From the NCBI GenBank assembly GCA_022749755.1, contig CM040445.1:9817182-9881181 (forward strand): a stretch of DNA of 64,000 nt, written 5' to 3'. The notes beneath the pieces were generated by a model that was not told the DNA's origin, did no database searches, and saw only the letters and a program-made list of their open reading frames with translations. Shown here piece by piece: positions 50,680 to 61,475 of the stretch (positions within the stretch are counted from its first letter, which is position 1; every line of letters begins with the position of its first letter). The DNA is from Azadirachta indica. Lineage: Eukaryota > Streptophyta > Magnoliopsida > Sapindales > Meliaceae. The translations under genes and the position numbers were made by a program.

Positions 50680-50857
50680 GAACGGGAGATTCTGAAAAAA
50701 TCGAAACTAAACTTTCGATCAAACACAAAAAAAACACGTGCTCGAAACTGTACTTTCGATCAAGGTTTTAACCGTGATCGAAAGTACAGTTTCGAGCACG
50801 TGTTTTTTTTGTGCTTGATCGAAAGTTTAGTTTCGATTTTTCCAAAATCTCTCGTTC
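50680..50857. repeat. 178-bp near-perfect palindrome between the convergent MULE genes
   Basis: Two 89-bp arms meet at 50768/50769 with no loop; only about five base pairs and the central T/T fail to match. The arms contain GATCGAAA-type motifs four times and the G-box CACGTG twice. It lies 229 bp after the Ulp1-like stop and 329 bp before the transposase stop, so read-through from either side would give an RNA hairpin. Confidence 0.9.
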
Positions 50858-51185
50858 GCGAAGCTAAGAAAAAAAAGCAAATAAAAGTAAGTATTGAATA
50901 ACAAAATTCAGTTTCAATTAAAGAAAACTATCTATTAAATAGATAAAATTATCGTACACAATGCATAACTCCAAATTGAAAGCAATAAACATTCATATAA
51001 CTTTTTAGGGAAAAATTCAGTTTCAATTAACCGTGATCTATTAAATAGATAAAGTTATCGTACACAATACATAACTCAAATTGAAAGCAATAAACATTAG
51101 TACAGCGAGTTCATTTGTTAAAGCATAGCAATATAACATCGTAACAAATGTTGCAAAAATTAATGTACAAGTAACAACACAAATT

Positions 51186-53796
51186 TCACTCGTTTGAGTG
51201 AAGTGGAATCGGATTTTTGCAAGTTGCACGGTTGTGCCCCAGTTGATGACAGCGTGAACACATACGCTGGATCACATCCTTTCCAATAGAAAGAATTCTT
51301 TGTTTTCTTGGTCGACCGACAGTAGGACGTTGCCTCGGCGGCTTCAAATTGATTTCTCGTACATCAGGTGGAATCACCCAATCTACATCATTTCCAACGG
51401 GATGAATAGACTTTGCATATGAATTCAACCATGCGTTAGTGGTGTAAAAGTGTGCACACAGTGAATTATGTGAGAAACGGATGTGGCGACATGTTGCAAG
51501 AGGGTGAACGCATGGGAGTTCTGATAGATCAAAGCGTTTGTAACTGCAAGTCTTATGCTGCAAATGTACGACCTCAACTGTGCCCCGGTGTTTAACCTCA
51601 AACTCATGCCGTGACACTGGTTCCACGGTTATAGGTCGAGACAACTCTATTTGTTCATCAACAACAGCTTGGGTCGCTGGAGTAAAGAATGCATCTCTAC
51701 CAGCAGCCTGCTCCCTACACTCGTAAAACCACCGTTGTACAATAGATCTTATGTGATCAGTCAATGAAGTGATTGGAAGTGAACGTGCGTGTCTTAATAA
51801 TGAATTCATACTTTCTGCGATATTGGTAGTTAGCAAGTCATAACGCCGAGAAGGAAAATATGCTCTTGCCCATCTATGCAGTCCAACCTCATTTTCTAGA
51901 TAATCTGCTGCTGGTGGATGCATCACCCTATGATTTTGTATATACCCATTACACTCTGTTACCCGATATGCCTTAGCAGCATGAAAGTAAGCAGCCATGA
52001 ATGTCTCAGTTTTTCGGGCACGCATCTTGTACTTAGCCTTCACATTTCCAGAAATATGGTAAGAACAAAATTCATAGGCTGCATCGGGGAACACGATCGC
52101 AATCCCTTTCTCAATACTACTGTGTTGATCGGATATGAAAACCAAATTCTGAATCAAGCCGATTTCTTCTCGAAGTTTTAGGAAAAACCATTCCCACGAG
52201 GCGTCATTATCAGAATCGGCAACACCAAACGCTAGGGGATAAATTTTGTTTTTTCCATCTAGTGAGGTAGCCACAAAGAATGACCCACGATAAGTTTCCT
52301 TCAAGAAAGTTCCATCAACTACAATAACTGGTCGAATTGTGGTGCGAAATCCTCTAATACATTGTCCCAATGACATAAAAAAGTACAAGAAGTAATCGTC
52401 GGAATCTTTTTGAATTGACATCACTGTACCCAGATTTTTTTCCTTCAACACGTGACAGTACCAAGAAAGTCCCTTAAATGACTCTGAAGGATCGCCAGTT
52501 ACAAGCTTCAAGGCACGTTCTTTACTACGCCATGACTTCACGTACGATAGCCGTAACCCATAATCAGCCTGAACGTCATCGCGAATATTTTGGGGAGTGT
52601 AACTTCGACTGCAGTCCTTAAATTTATCCTTAATTAGTTTTCCAATTAGATGCGAGCTTGCTTGGCGATGACCATCTTGGAGCTCTTCGTTCTGACAACT
52701 GTGAACTGAGTTCATTTTTGTCACTCGAAAATATGTATTACGGTTGGTTTTGGTCGCATGAATTCTCCATTGACATCATTCAACAAGGCACTTTACCTCA
52801 AACCGATCTGTAGTTGACTTGTAAACCTTGAATTGAAAATCGTTCCTTAATGCGAGCAAGCCTAACTTATCTCGAAGTGCTTGCTTCGTATCGAATATCT
52901 GCCCAACTAAAACATCACTTGATCCTGTTCCCGATAGTGCATCACTTGGCATAACTTCTGATGGTGAAACTGAGGCAACCATCGAATAAATTGATTTTCA
53001 GACAAAGGAACTGTCATTGAGCAACTCCTCTGAGTGGGACCGTTACAGCCATCGTTTTGTGGCTCGCTTTCTTTATCAGCAAATTTCTTCCTTGTTCGCT
53101 GCGCTGAGAGATGTCAGGACCAAAAATGTTTGCCTCAGCATCATGGTAATCATTTTGATGTGCATTGTTGTTGTAGGGAGGAGAATCTCCTCCATCAAGG
53201 GTGGTCGCATCATCAAAAAAGTTCACGGGTCGGTGTTGGAGGTTTGGAGGCATCTCTGGAACTTGACTTTGCTGGAAGTATCAATCTACAAACCCTTGCA
53301 CAGTGTACTCGAACTGATTGTTGCATTAGGCCTGGGTTGTAACTGCAGGAACAACATCATTAACTTGATTACTTCCACTAGAACACATAAACTGTGTTGC
53401 CGTTACAGAAATTGCATGAGGCGAAAAATCAGTGGAAACTTCTGCATTGTCCACACGATCCAAGGTAATATATAGTGGGCAATATCCTCTTCGGCTGGCC
53501 ATATAAGGACTATTGGCCGACATGAATGCTCGAAAGTCTAGTTCGGTTGTGATATCCGCTGTCATAAAACCCGCCCCCGATTGTGTACACACCGAATACT
53601 TGGTTCTTGTTTTTATGATAAATTCAGAAGGATTAATTTTAAATGCCTCATACAACATCTTCATAAAATCATGATATCTTATTGATCAATCAATAGAAAA
53701 TCCTCTCATTCTGCCATCGACATATTTTTCGCCGCTGTTCGATGTTCGTTCCCAAGAGCCGTCATTGACAGTAACAATTGTTATTGACTCAGTCAT
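51186..53796 (-). pseudogene. MuDR-type (MURA-like) transposase, MULE
   Basis: Reads leftwards. ATG at 53796 (MTESITIVTVNDGSWER), an N-terminal PB1-like part with stops (TGA 53686-53688; TAA 53326-53328; TGA further on), a frame change near 53010, then the MuDR N-terminal domain (52982-52779, QFKVYKSTTDRFEVKC). A TGA at 52776-52778 precedes a 512-codon open frame (52724-51186). In that frame: the DDE catalytic residues VVDGTFL (D137), FISDQHSS (D199) and a candidate Glu in NIAESMN (E304), with CX2H (C220, H223) between; a SWIM-like finger CSYKRF...PCVH where the second Cys is Tyr395; and a CX2CX4HX4C knuckle (C489-C502). It would cut and insert the element. Most lesions fit C-to-T transitions. 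Confidence 0.88.
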
Positions 53797-53920
53797 GCCT
53801 GCACTAAATCAAAATATTGTGTTACAAAACTAAATCCAAATATTCTTATAAATGATAACATATAGATTATTTGCAAAATTGAACAAATCTTCTCGTATCT
53901 ATTAATTTCTCTGTACTCGA

Positions 53921-54335
53921 AACTTACTTTCGATTTCTCTCCTACGTGATCGAAACTCTCGCACAGGTTGTCTTCTTCCTCATTTTTCACTCGTTTTCCA
54001 TTTAACCATCATACCAAGCACACTCAATGTTTTGAAAACACACTTTTTTTCTTGATTTCTTTCATTACATTTACTGATTCTACACAAATATTCAAAATAA
54101 ATGTTATATATATTTTGTTTTGCCCATGCTCAAAACTTACCACTTTCGATTTCTCTCCTACGTGATCGAAACTCTCGCACAGGTCGTCTTCTTCCTCTTT
54201 TTTCACTCGTTTTCCATTTAACCATCACACCAAGCACACTCAATGTTTTGAAAACACATTTTTTTTATTTCTTTCATTACATTTACTGATTCTACACAAA
54301 TATTCAAAATAAATGTTATATATATTTTGTTCTCT
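53921..54335. repeat. Tandem duplication of about 215 bp in the right end of the MULE
   Basis: ACTTTCGATTTCTCTCCTACGTGATCGAAAC starts at 53926 and again at 54142 (offset 216); the copies share CACTCGTTTTCCATTTAACC and AAATAAATGTTATATATA. Each copy has one exact GATCGAAA motif. A short minus-strand frame starts in each unit (53990 and 54206) and encodes a similar peptide, which is simply a consequence of the duplication. Confidence 0.8.
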
Positions 54336-54540
54336 GTTCTAAACTATTTTTCAGACACGCACTTGATTCTCTCCCTCTGTAAATAAGTGATTTTTTTCGA
54401 ATCAAATGAAGTTAATATCAAAAACAACAAACCCAAGTAAATCACTTAACAAGCTCCAAATCAAATGATGGACAGTAGATAAAGTTAGAGAAGAAACTAA
54501 GAAAAAGAAAAATGAAATTGAAACGCAGTTTAATTTGGAT

Positions 54541-54654
54541 GATAGGGGTAATTTTGTTCGAAAAATTAAAAGGTGGTCATTTTTGTAATTTTATTTATAT
54601 GTTGGTCATTTTTAAAAATTTTGAGTCAACAGTGGTTACTGTTAAAAATTTCCC
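54541..54654 (-). repeat. Right terminal inverted repeat of the MULE
   Basis: On the minus strand starts GGGAAATTTTTAACAGTAAC; mate of 45944-46057 over 114 bp. Confidence 0.9.
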
Positions 54655-54663
54655 AAAAAAATA
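54655..54663. repeat. Right 9-bp target-site duplication of the MULE
   Basis: AAAAAAATA, identical to 45935-45943. Confidence 0.85.
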
Positions 54664-54665
54664 TT

Positions 54666-55380
54666 CAAGTTCCTAAGGTTTGGTTTATTAGATAAGTTAG
54701 CTCTAGTATAAAAAATAAACATAAAAATTTTAAAATGATGATTATACCCTTATTAATAATATTTATTCAATAAAAATTATTATTAAAATTTTAAAATATA
54801 ATATATTTAGAAAAAAAAAATATATTAATAAATAGTACATTAATAATATAATATTTATGAACGTATTATAAATATAAATATTTTATAAATAATATATTCT
54901 ATTTTTATTATATTTTATACGTATTAGCTATGCATAAATACAAATTATCATATCACCATAAATATTATAGTATATGTTATTTATAAATTAATATTTATTT
55001 AGGATTTATTTTATTTATTTTTTAATATCCAAATAATATTGAATTGTTTATATATTATAAAATAAATAAATTTATATTTTAGTTATAATACATTAAAAAA
55101 TATTATTTATCAAATATATAAATTTATAATATGTTAATAAATATCATATTATTAATATATTAGAAAGTAATATTATGATTTATTTTATAAACATATTTTT
55201 AGTAAATATAGTATATCATTAAATTTTAAAGATTTAATAATTATTTTTTAAATAATTATTACTAACAGGGGTATAATTATCATTTTCAAATAAATTGAGA
55301 CTTTTATCATTTATGGTTATTTTTAAAATTATTAGAATTAATTTGTCTATTAAACTAAACTTTAGGAACTTGCATGTTAT
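54666..55380. mobile_element. Foldback/MITE-like element, family F copy 2
   Basis: The left end AAGTTCCTAAGGTTTGGTTTA is the inverted match of the right end TAAACTAAACTTTAGGAACTT (55352-55372). Arms of about 110-140 bp, AT-rich centre with no gene. It lies directly beside the MULE's right target duplication, so the MULE inserted next to, or just inside, this older element. Confidence 0.65.
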
Positions 55381-56899
55381 TTTTCTTTTAATCAATTTAA
55401 ATTTGTAGATGATGAAAATATAAAGTACACTTGTGTTTTTCAAAAGAAAGAGAAAATTTTCGAATTAGTTCTAACTAGAATCTAATTGATGTAAACAGGC
55501 ACTGAAAAAAAATTTTACTAACTTAATCCAACACCCATTTTTCGAATAATTTTATCTTTTCTAGCCATATTCAATTTTTTTTTTCATATTCTAACACTAC
55601 TTTTTTTGCCTTTTCCTTTTAATGTGAAAAAATGCATATATTTAGGATGAAAAAAATATATTTTAGACATAATTTTTGTTGGATCTTAATGATATGAATG
55701 TAATGGGTTGAAATATTATTGAAATTTGAGAAAAAATCTTAGGTGGGGGCTGTGATTTTTGGCTGCCCATTGCAACCCAATTTTTGGGAGGCCGAAGGGC
55801 ACCCGAAATTAGGCCAACTTTCGGCTGAGCCCAATTTCCCCTCCCCCACCCAAAAATTACGCCTATTACACCTATGTCCCACCAAAATATCACACCTCCA
55901 ACGCGAAAATTTTAAAGATTCGGCGAAAATCATTCATACACTTAGTTCTAGGGAAATAATAATAATGAGATATTCACACCTCCTGACTTTTGAGAAAGTA
56001 TTAGACATTCTCGAGTGTATACAATGTTTTAGATAATCGTATTTTGAACAAATAAAAAGATGTCACGGCCTTAACTTCTATCAGTTTAACATATTAAAAT
56101 ACTATTAATCTCTTAATTTTAGTAAAATAAAAAAAATATATTCTTTTTTATAAATTATAATTTAGTTCCTTCTATATAAGGGTAGTAAAAATTTCCGTGG
56201 GGTTTAGGATCAGGTCTAAATTTTAGGTTTTTATGGAAAATAGGTCGGGGATAGGGATTAAAGGCCATCCTCATTTTAAAATTGGGCAGGGAAAGGACGG
56301 GGATGAGCCTCCTTTCCTAGCTTGTCCCAATTCCTCGCAACAAAATTCAAATTTTTTTCTTAATGACATGTGCCTCCATTTTATTTGACATGATTCTAAT
56401 GATTTAATAGTTTCATTTTAATGAATTACATCTTTTACAAAAGTTTATAATTTTTTAAGTTCTTCATAAATCATAATACTTCAAGATCTCCATTTTGGTT
56501 TTCACTGGCCATTGACCATTATTAACCATTTTCTAACATTATCCGTTATTAACCATTTTCTAACATTATCCGTTTATGTCACTGTGGATATTACCAAATT
56601 CTTATTAAATGCTCTACGCAACAGTTTAATCACCATTATCATTTGAGCAACCATTCACCGTAAATATAAAGTTAAATATTTTGAATATAAAAAATGATCA
56701 TAAAAGTTTGTAAATAAAATATATATAACCTTTTATTTAATATGCCTATTTAAAAAATATATTATTTTTTATTGTATTTTGAAAAAAATTTATCAAGCAC
56801 TTAATTAAATAAATAAAAAATATTAATATATACTATATTTATTAAAAAATAATTAAAATTTTTTTTAATCAAATTAAATTAAACTATTAAGTAAAAATG
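55381..56899. other. Intergenic DNA with a degenerate GGGG-rich patch
   Basis: No gene supported. 55740-55860 is a less AT-rich patch with C-runs (CCCCTCCCCCACCC). 56190-56345 has repeated GGGGAT/GGACGGGGATG phrases of the sort seen in remnants of small DNA transposons, but no termini were found. Otherwise AT-rich. Confidence 0.45.
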
Positions 56900-57135
56900 T
56901 AAAATATTAAATTTAGTGTTGTACCAAAAAAATTGATAATTAAATATATTTTTATTTATAATTTTAATTTAATTTTCATTAAAAAATTTAAAAGAAAATT
57001 TAATTATCTTTATTTATATAAATATAGTATATATTTATATATTTTTTATTTATATTAATTATGTGTTCAATTTTTTTTTTAAAGAAAATATAAGGAAAGT
57101 AGTATAATTTTTAAATAGATATATTAGATAGAAAG
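56900..57135. repeat. Fragment related to the interior of the 31.3-32.7 kb foldback element
   Basis: Shares TTTATTTATATTAATTATG, a block like TTTTAAAGAAAATATAA and the end TTTTTAAATAGATATATTA with about 32085-32250. Confidence 0.5.
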
Positions 57136-57194
57136 TTATCTCTATTGCTACCTTTTGGTTAGTTAGTAGAGGGATAAAGACATCTTTTTATTTA

Positions 57195-57300
57195 AATTTA
57201 AATAAAAAGATGGAAAATGTGCTTCTCAAGATTTGAACATTGGATTTGAGGTGTAGACGATGTGCCCTTTGCTACCAAACCAGTTATACATTTGAAATTA
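57195..57300 (-). repeat. tRNA-derived SINE-like remnant
   Basis: Read on the minus strand, AACTGGTTTGGTAGCAAAGG resembles a pol III A box and ATGTTCAAATCTTG a B box (GTTCRANNC), about 40 bp apart. No clear target duplication or tail. Confidence 0.35.
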
Positions 57301-58369
57301 TTTTACAAAATTCACTCTTGTATATCTATTATAGGGACGATCACAATAAAAAATTATTTTTATTAGTATTAATAAAGTTTAAATTAATTTATTAATTATA
57401 TTTTTATTAGTATTAAATTTATAATTTATTAATACTAATAAAATAATTCTTTATTTATTTTAAAATTAAATTTTAAATTAAATAAAAATAAACAATTATA
57501 ATTTTTTAAAAACTTAATGTTAATTTATAATTATAAAAAATTAAAGTTTAAATTAAATGTTATAATTGCTAACCAAAAATTTTTTATTAGTACTAGCTAT
57601 TGTGAATGTGTTTGTTTAATATATTATTTGCTTTAAAATTAATTTTTAAATTACTTTTAATAAGTAATAATTAAAAAATTAATTTTAAAATGAATTTATA
57701 AAAAATTAAATTTTAAATTAAATGTCATTTTTATTAGCAATATTTTTTTGTCAGTACTAATTATTTCTAAACAATAATTTATTAGTATTAATTATTTTTA
57801 AGAGACAAAAATATCTAAGTCCTAAGATTTAGTTCATTGTACAAATTTTAGTCCTAATGGTTTAAAAAATAATCATAAAAATCCTAATTTATAAAAAATA
57901 ACTATAATGTCTTATTAATAATAATAAACAAGTATTTTACTTTTATTAGATTCTATATACTTTAGCTATACATAAATATATTGTCTTGTGGTAAACTAAA
58001 ATATTAGTTTATTTATTTTACAATATATTAACTGTTGGTACAAAAATCTTATGATTGCAAAAATGCTAATTGTAATAATACAGTCGTATCTACTAATAAA
58101 GTGATAAGTAAGAGTATCATCCCATAAGAATTGAATTTCGAATTAAAGTTAAGTATTATAGTTATGACAACATGATTTTATTTAAGCAACCTAATTTTAT
58201 AAAATAAATTTAACTATAAAAGCACAATCAAATAACAAACCAAATTAAAAGAAATGGAAATTTTTATGAAAATAGTTTTGGGGTCTTAACTTTTTCTACT
58301 ATTCTCACATTTATCTTAATCAAGTGTTATTAATGTTTTTAAATTCAATCAACTAATCATAGGCTAAAA

Positions 58370-59270
58370 GTTGATCTTGTTACCTCTCCTGAGTGTCAAG
58401 TGCAATCCTATGCCTAATCTACTTAACTCGATATCTTTTTCTGACTCATTCAATTAAACATGCATTAAAATGACCTGTTATAACTATTCAAAACTCAACT
58501 ACTCTTATTATATTGTAATCTTAAATGTTAACATGATTATCTAGGTTTTGAGGTCCTCCTGAACTCTCAAAAATTTAAATTGTGTTTTTCTATTCTGATA
58601 AATAAATTAAACTGTCCCGAGTATTAACTAATTCATGCAAATTAATCAACTCATCAAAATAACAAATTGAAGGCATTACGAACAAGGATAAACACAAATA
58701 AATGAACCATAAGTATTAACAACATTAAAATATATCAAAATATGATTTGAATAGATTGATCAAGACTCTATGGTGAAGGTTCTGGGTCCTTGATTACAGT
58801 TATCTATTCCTATGTTTCTCTTAGTTGGCCGTTATTAATGTGTTTTGGTCTGATTCAATAATCACAAGATGAAGACCAACCTTAATACCTCTCCTAAGCG
58901 TCAACCAAGGTATCCCTATCTAGCTTAATTAATTATATCTCATTAAGCATTACTTGTAATTCAATACTTAGAACTCAATTACCTCCCAGTTTCTTGAAAT
59001 CCTAAGTGTTGATTAGATTATTTAGGTGTTAATCTCCTCTCAGTCTCACAACTACCTAAATTGTATTTCCTTAATCTGATAAACAAATCAATCTTTCCCG
59101 AGAGTCAGTTTATTCATCTTCAATTAACTAATTCATCAAATAACAATTTACAAACATTAGGTAAGGTAAATACAAATGAATCAAACCATAATAACATTAA
59201 TAACATGCCAATTAATCAAAACATAATTTGGATAAATTGATCAAGATTGTAGGATAACGAAGTTAGCCCA
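58370..59270. repeat. Diverged tandem duplication, period about 480-505 bp
   Basis: Matching landmarks in the two units: TACCTCTCCT(G/A)AG(T/C)GTCAA at 58381 and 58886; TGATAAA(T/C)AAAT...CCCGAG at about 58597 and 59075; ATT(A)GATCAAGA at about 58757 and 59238. No coding frame is conserved. Confidence 0.6.
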
Positions 59271-59763
59271 ACATAGAAAAATCCATAACAATTATCAACA
59301 AAAAATTCATAAATATAAATATAGTTTAAACAATATTACCAAATGTAAATTTAAGGAAAAGAGAAAACTTGGACCAAGAGATGCCCCAAGCTTTCAATTC
59401 TTCAAGAATCCGCCAAGAAACTTTAAAAAATTGTCGAACTCCAAGCCTCTCTCTCTAGAAAATTTAGCCTATCTCTCCTCTTTGTGTTTCTAACTCTAAT
59501 CACATTACTTTATACTTGGTTAATGGTTGCTAAGGTTAGAATAGTATGAAAACCTAGGATAGGTTCAGATTAGGCCATCCAATGATGACTTAAGGGTTAA
59601 CAATTAAATTTGGCTGATAACGTAAATTGGGAATTTGACACAAAATAAGCAAGAAAAAAGAAATAAGAAACTAGAATTTATGTCGTTCAGTGTATAGCTT
59701 ATATCTATGGACTGAATATTTGAGGGGAGATTTTACTAATACTTTAAAAATAGGGTTGCCATA

Positions 59764-60757
59764 TGTCACAAGCTCAGCAAAAGGACTCATGCGACACTCT
59801 TATAAACCCCTAAGTTGAGGGTAAGTCTTGTTAGCGCATCAAGTATCTAATTGGTTTCGGCCTACCTCGATTCATCAAGAGGACGGCTCTAGTTCGGGCA
59901 GATAATAAAGCCCTTGGGACCAAAGCTAATTGTGGACCACGAAATGTATAAGTGCTTGAGTTGTCACACCTTAGCACACCCAGCTAGTACGTAATCTCTC
60001 GTGTCGTGACACTCTCATCCACTGAAAATCGTGTATGCCTTCTTGCATGTGGCACTGTTCAAATCTTTCCCTAATTCAATTTGTAGACCATCAAGGTCCT
60101 ACCTATATACTACTCCACTTTATATGCCCATCTCCCCTAAAAGCTAGGATGACACTTGTAAACAAGAACACAGTAACATTTAATAGTGCGGACATGCCAT
60201 CCTTGGTGCAAGGTGGAAGTAGCGCTTGGCATAGATGAAGCGCTACCCAGTAGCCTTGTAAACTACTATACTTATCTTCCCTCAGAAAGACTTATTATCG
60301 TAAGACACATCATTGTCATGCGACCATGCCTACATGTGGGGTAATATAGTAAAGGGTTTTGACGTAGTGCTTTACTTTCCCTTGTTTAATCAAATGGTCT
60401 ATTATCTTTGGCCTTTCAATGGACTTCCACAAGCAACAGGAACGTAGCGAGATTTTGTGAAAATTCTCATTCTTACTTTGATACCATTTGTCACAAGCTC
60501 AGCGGAGCGACTCGTGCACCATACTCATAGACCCAAAGTTGAAGGTAAGTCTTGTTAGTGTATCGTGTATCTAACTAGCTTCAACTTGTCTTTGCCTCAT
60601 CAAGAGGATGGTTTCAATCCCCGACTAATTTGGGTAATGGTGGTCTAAGTCGTCTAAGTTCCATTTACAATAAAGCCCTTGGGACCAAAGCTGAAGTGCT
60701 TGCGTTGTCACACTTTAGCACACCCAGCTAGTACGCAATCTCTTATGCTGTGACTCA
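59764..60757 (-). mobile_element. TRIM-like miniature LTR retrotransposon
   Basis: Two direct repeats (59764-60011 and 60489-60757) begin TGTCACAAGCTCAGC and end near GTGAC(T)CA; they share AAAGCCCTTGGGACCAAAGCT and TTAGCACACCCAGCTAGTAC. The 5-mer next to the left repeat is CCATA and next to the right one CAATA, a possible decayed target duplication. Left of the second repeat, at 60475-60486, ACTTTGATACCA is the complement of a tRNA-Met-type PBS (TGGTATCAAAGT), 2 nt from the LTR. So the element runs on the minus strand. The 477-bp interior has no protein, as in TRIMs. Confidence 0.7.
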
Positions 60758-61224
60758 CAATATAAATAAAGCTTTTACTTTCTCTCTTTTTTCTTAATAT
60801 CTCTTACTTTTGCTCTATAACTTTTCTCACATACCTCTCATCTTTCTCTTAACATTCCCTATATATAGCTTATTTTGTAGAATTTCTCCTAAGCACAAAA
60901 TAGTTAATTCTTCTTTTAGAGTTTATCTAAGATTTCTCTTCGTCAAGATATTATCTCCCTTTCAAACTTATCTTTGTTAGAGTTTAATAGTGAGTTAAAT
61001 TTTCACATGTTAACAAGTTTGCTGGACTTAGGCTGGACTTGGTAGATTTCCCATTTGCACTTGTTAAGCTTGGATTGAACTTGTTTGATCAATTCTTAAA
61101 CTTTGGGGCTAAATATGTAATTTGAATAACGTTGGTACTATTTCAATGAGACTATTCACGATCGGTACTGTTTACATTCAGTATTGTTCTTGCTCGGTAT
61201 TATTCATAAATGAAAATTTAGTCT

Positions 61225-61475
61225 TTATGACCTTCTAGAAAGGGATGCCTAACATATAATTTTTTGCCTTCCATGGCTTCTTAGGAGGTGATGCCTAGCA
61301 CAATTTTTGGCCTCATAGCTTCCTAGGAGGGGGCTCCTAGGACACGAATTTTGGTTTCCATGGCTTCCTAAAACACGACTTTTGCCTTCCATGTCTTTTT
61401 AGGATGGGCCTCCTAGGACATGGCTTATGGCCTCTATGACTTCGTAGGAGGGTTCCTCTAGAACATGGTGTGCTA
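61225..61475. repeat. Minisatellite, about 4-5 units of 50-60 bp
   Basis: Repeated theme TTTTGCCTTCCATGGCTTC followed by CTAGGAGG...CTCCTAGGACA, where each unit contains a small inverted repeat (CCTAGGAGG/CTCCTAGG). Relatively GC-rich against the surroundings. The 74-codon minus-strand frame (61561-61337) is a by-product of the repeat. Confidence 0.65.

Larger units (their letters stand above)
45944..54654. mobile_element. Mutator-like element carrying a Ulp1-like gene (KI-MULE/Kaonashi-type), 8711 bp
   Basis: Complete boundaries: 114-bp terminal inverted repeats (45944-46057 and 54541-54654; 100 of 114 positions match by hand) and a perfect 9-bp target duplication. Two convergent genes: a DUF1985/Ulp1-like protease gene on + (47245-50451) and a MuDR-type transposase on - (51186-53796). 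Both contain disabling mutations. MULEs that have captured Ulp1 C48 protease genes are known in Arabidopsis (Kaonashi/KI-MULE) and melon, so the class is described; this copy has a striking palindrome between the genes (50680-50857) and arrays of an octamer motif at both ends. Confidence 0.92.

Noticed and set aside
53017..53475. 152-codon plus-strand frame in the MULE
   Set aside because: Antisense to the N-terminal part of the transposase, which has recognisable domain sequence on the minus strand.
60035..60238. 67-codon frame inside the TRIM-like element
   Set aside because: TRIM interiors do not code; no similarity to Gag or Pol was recognised.
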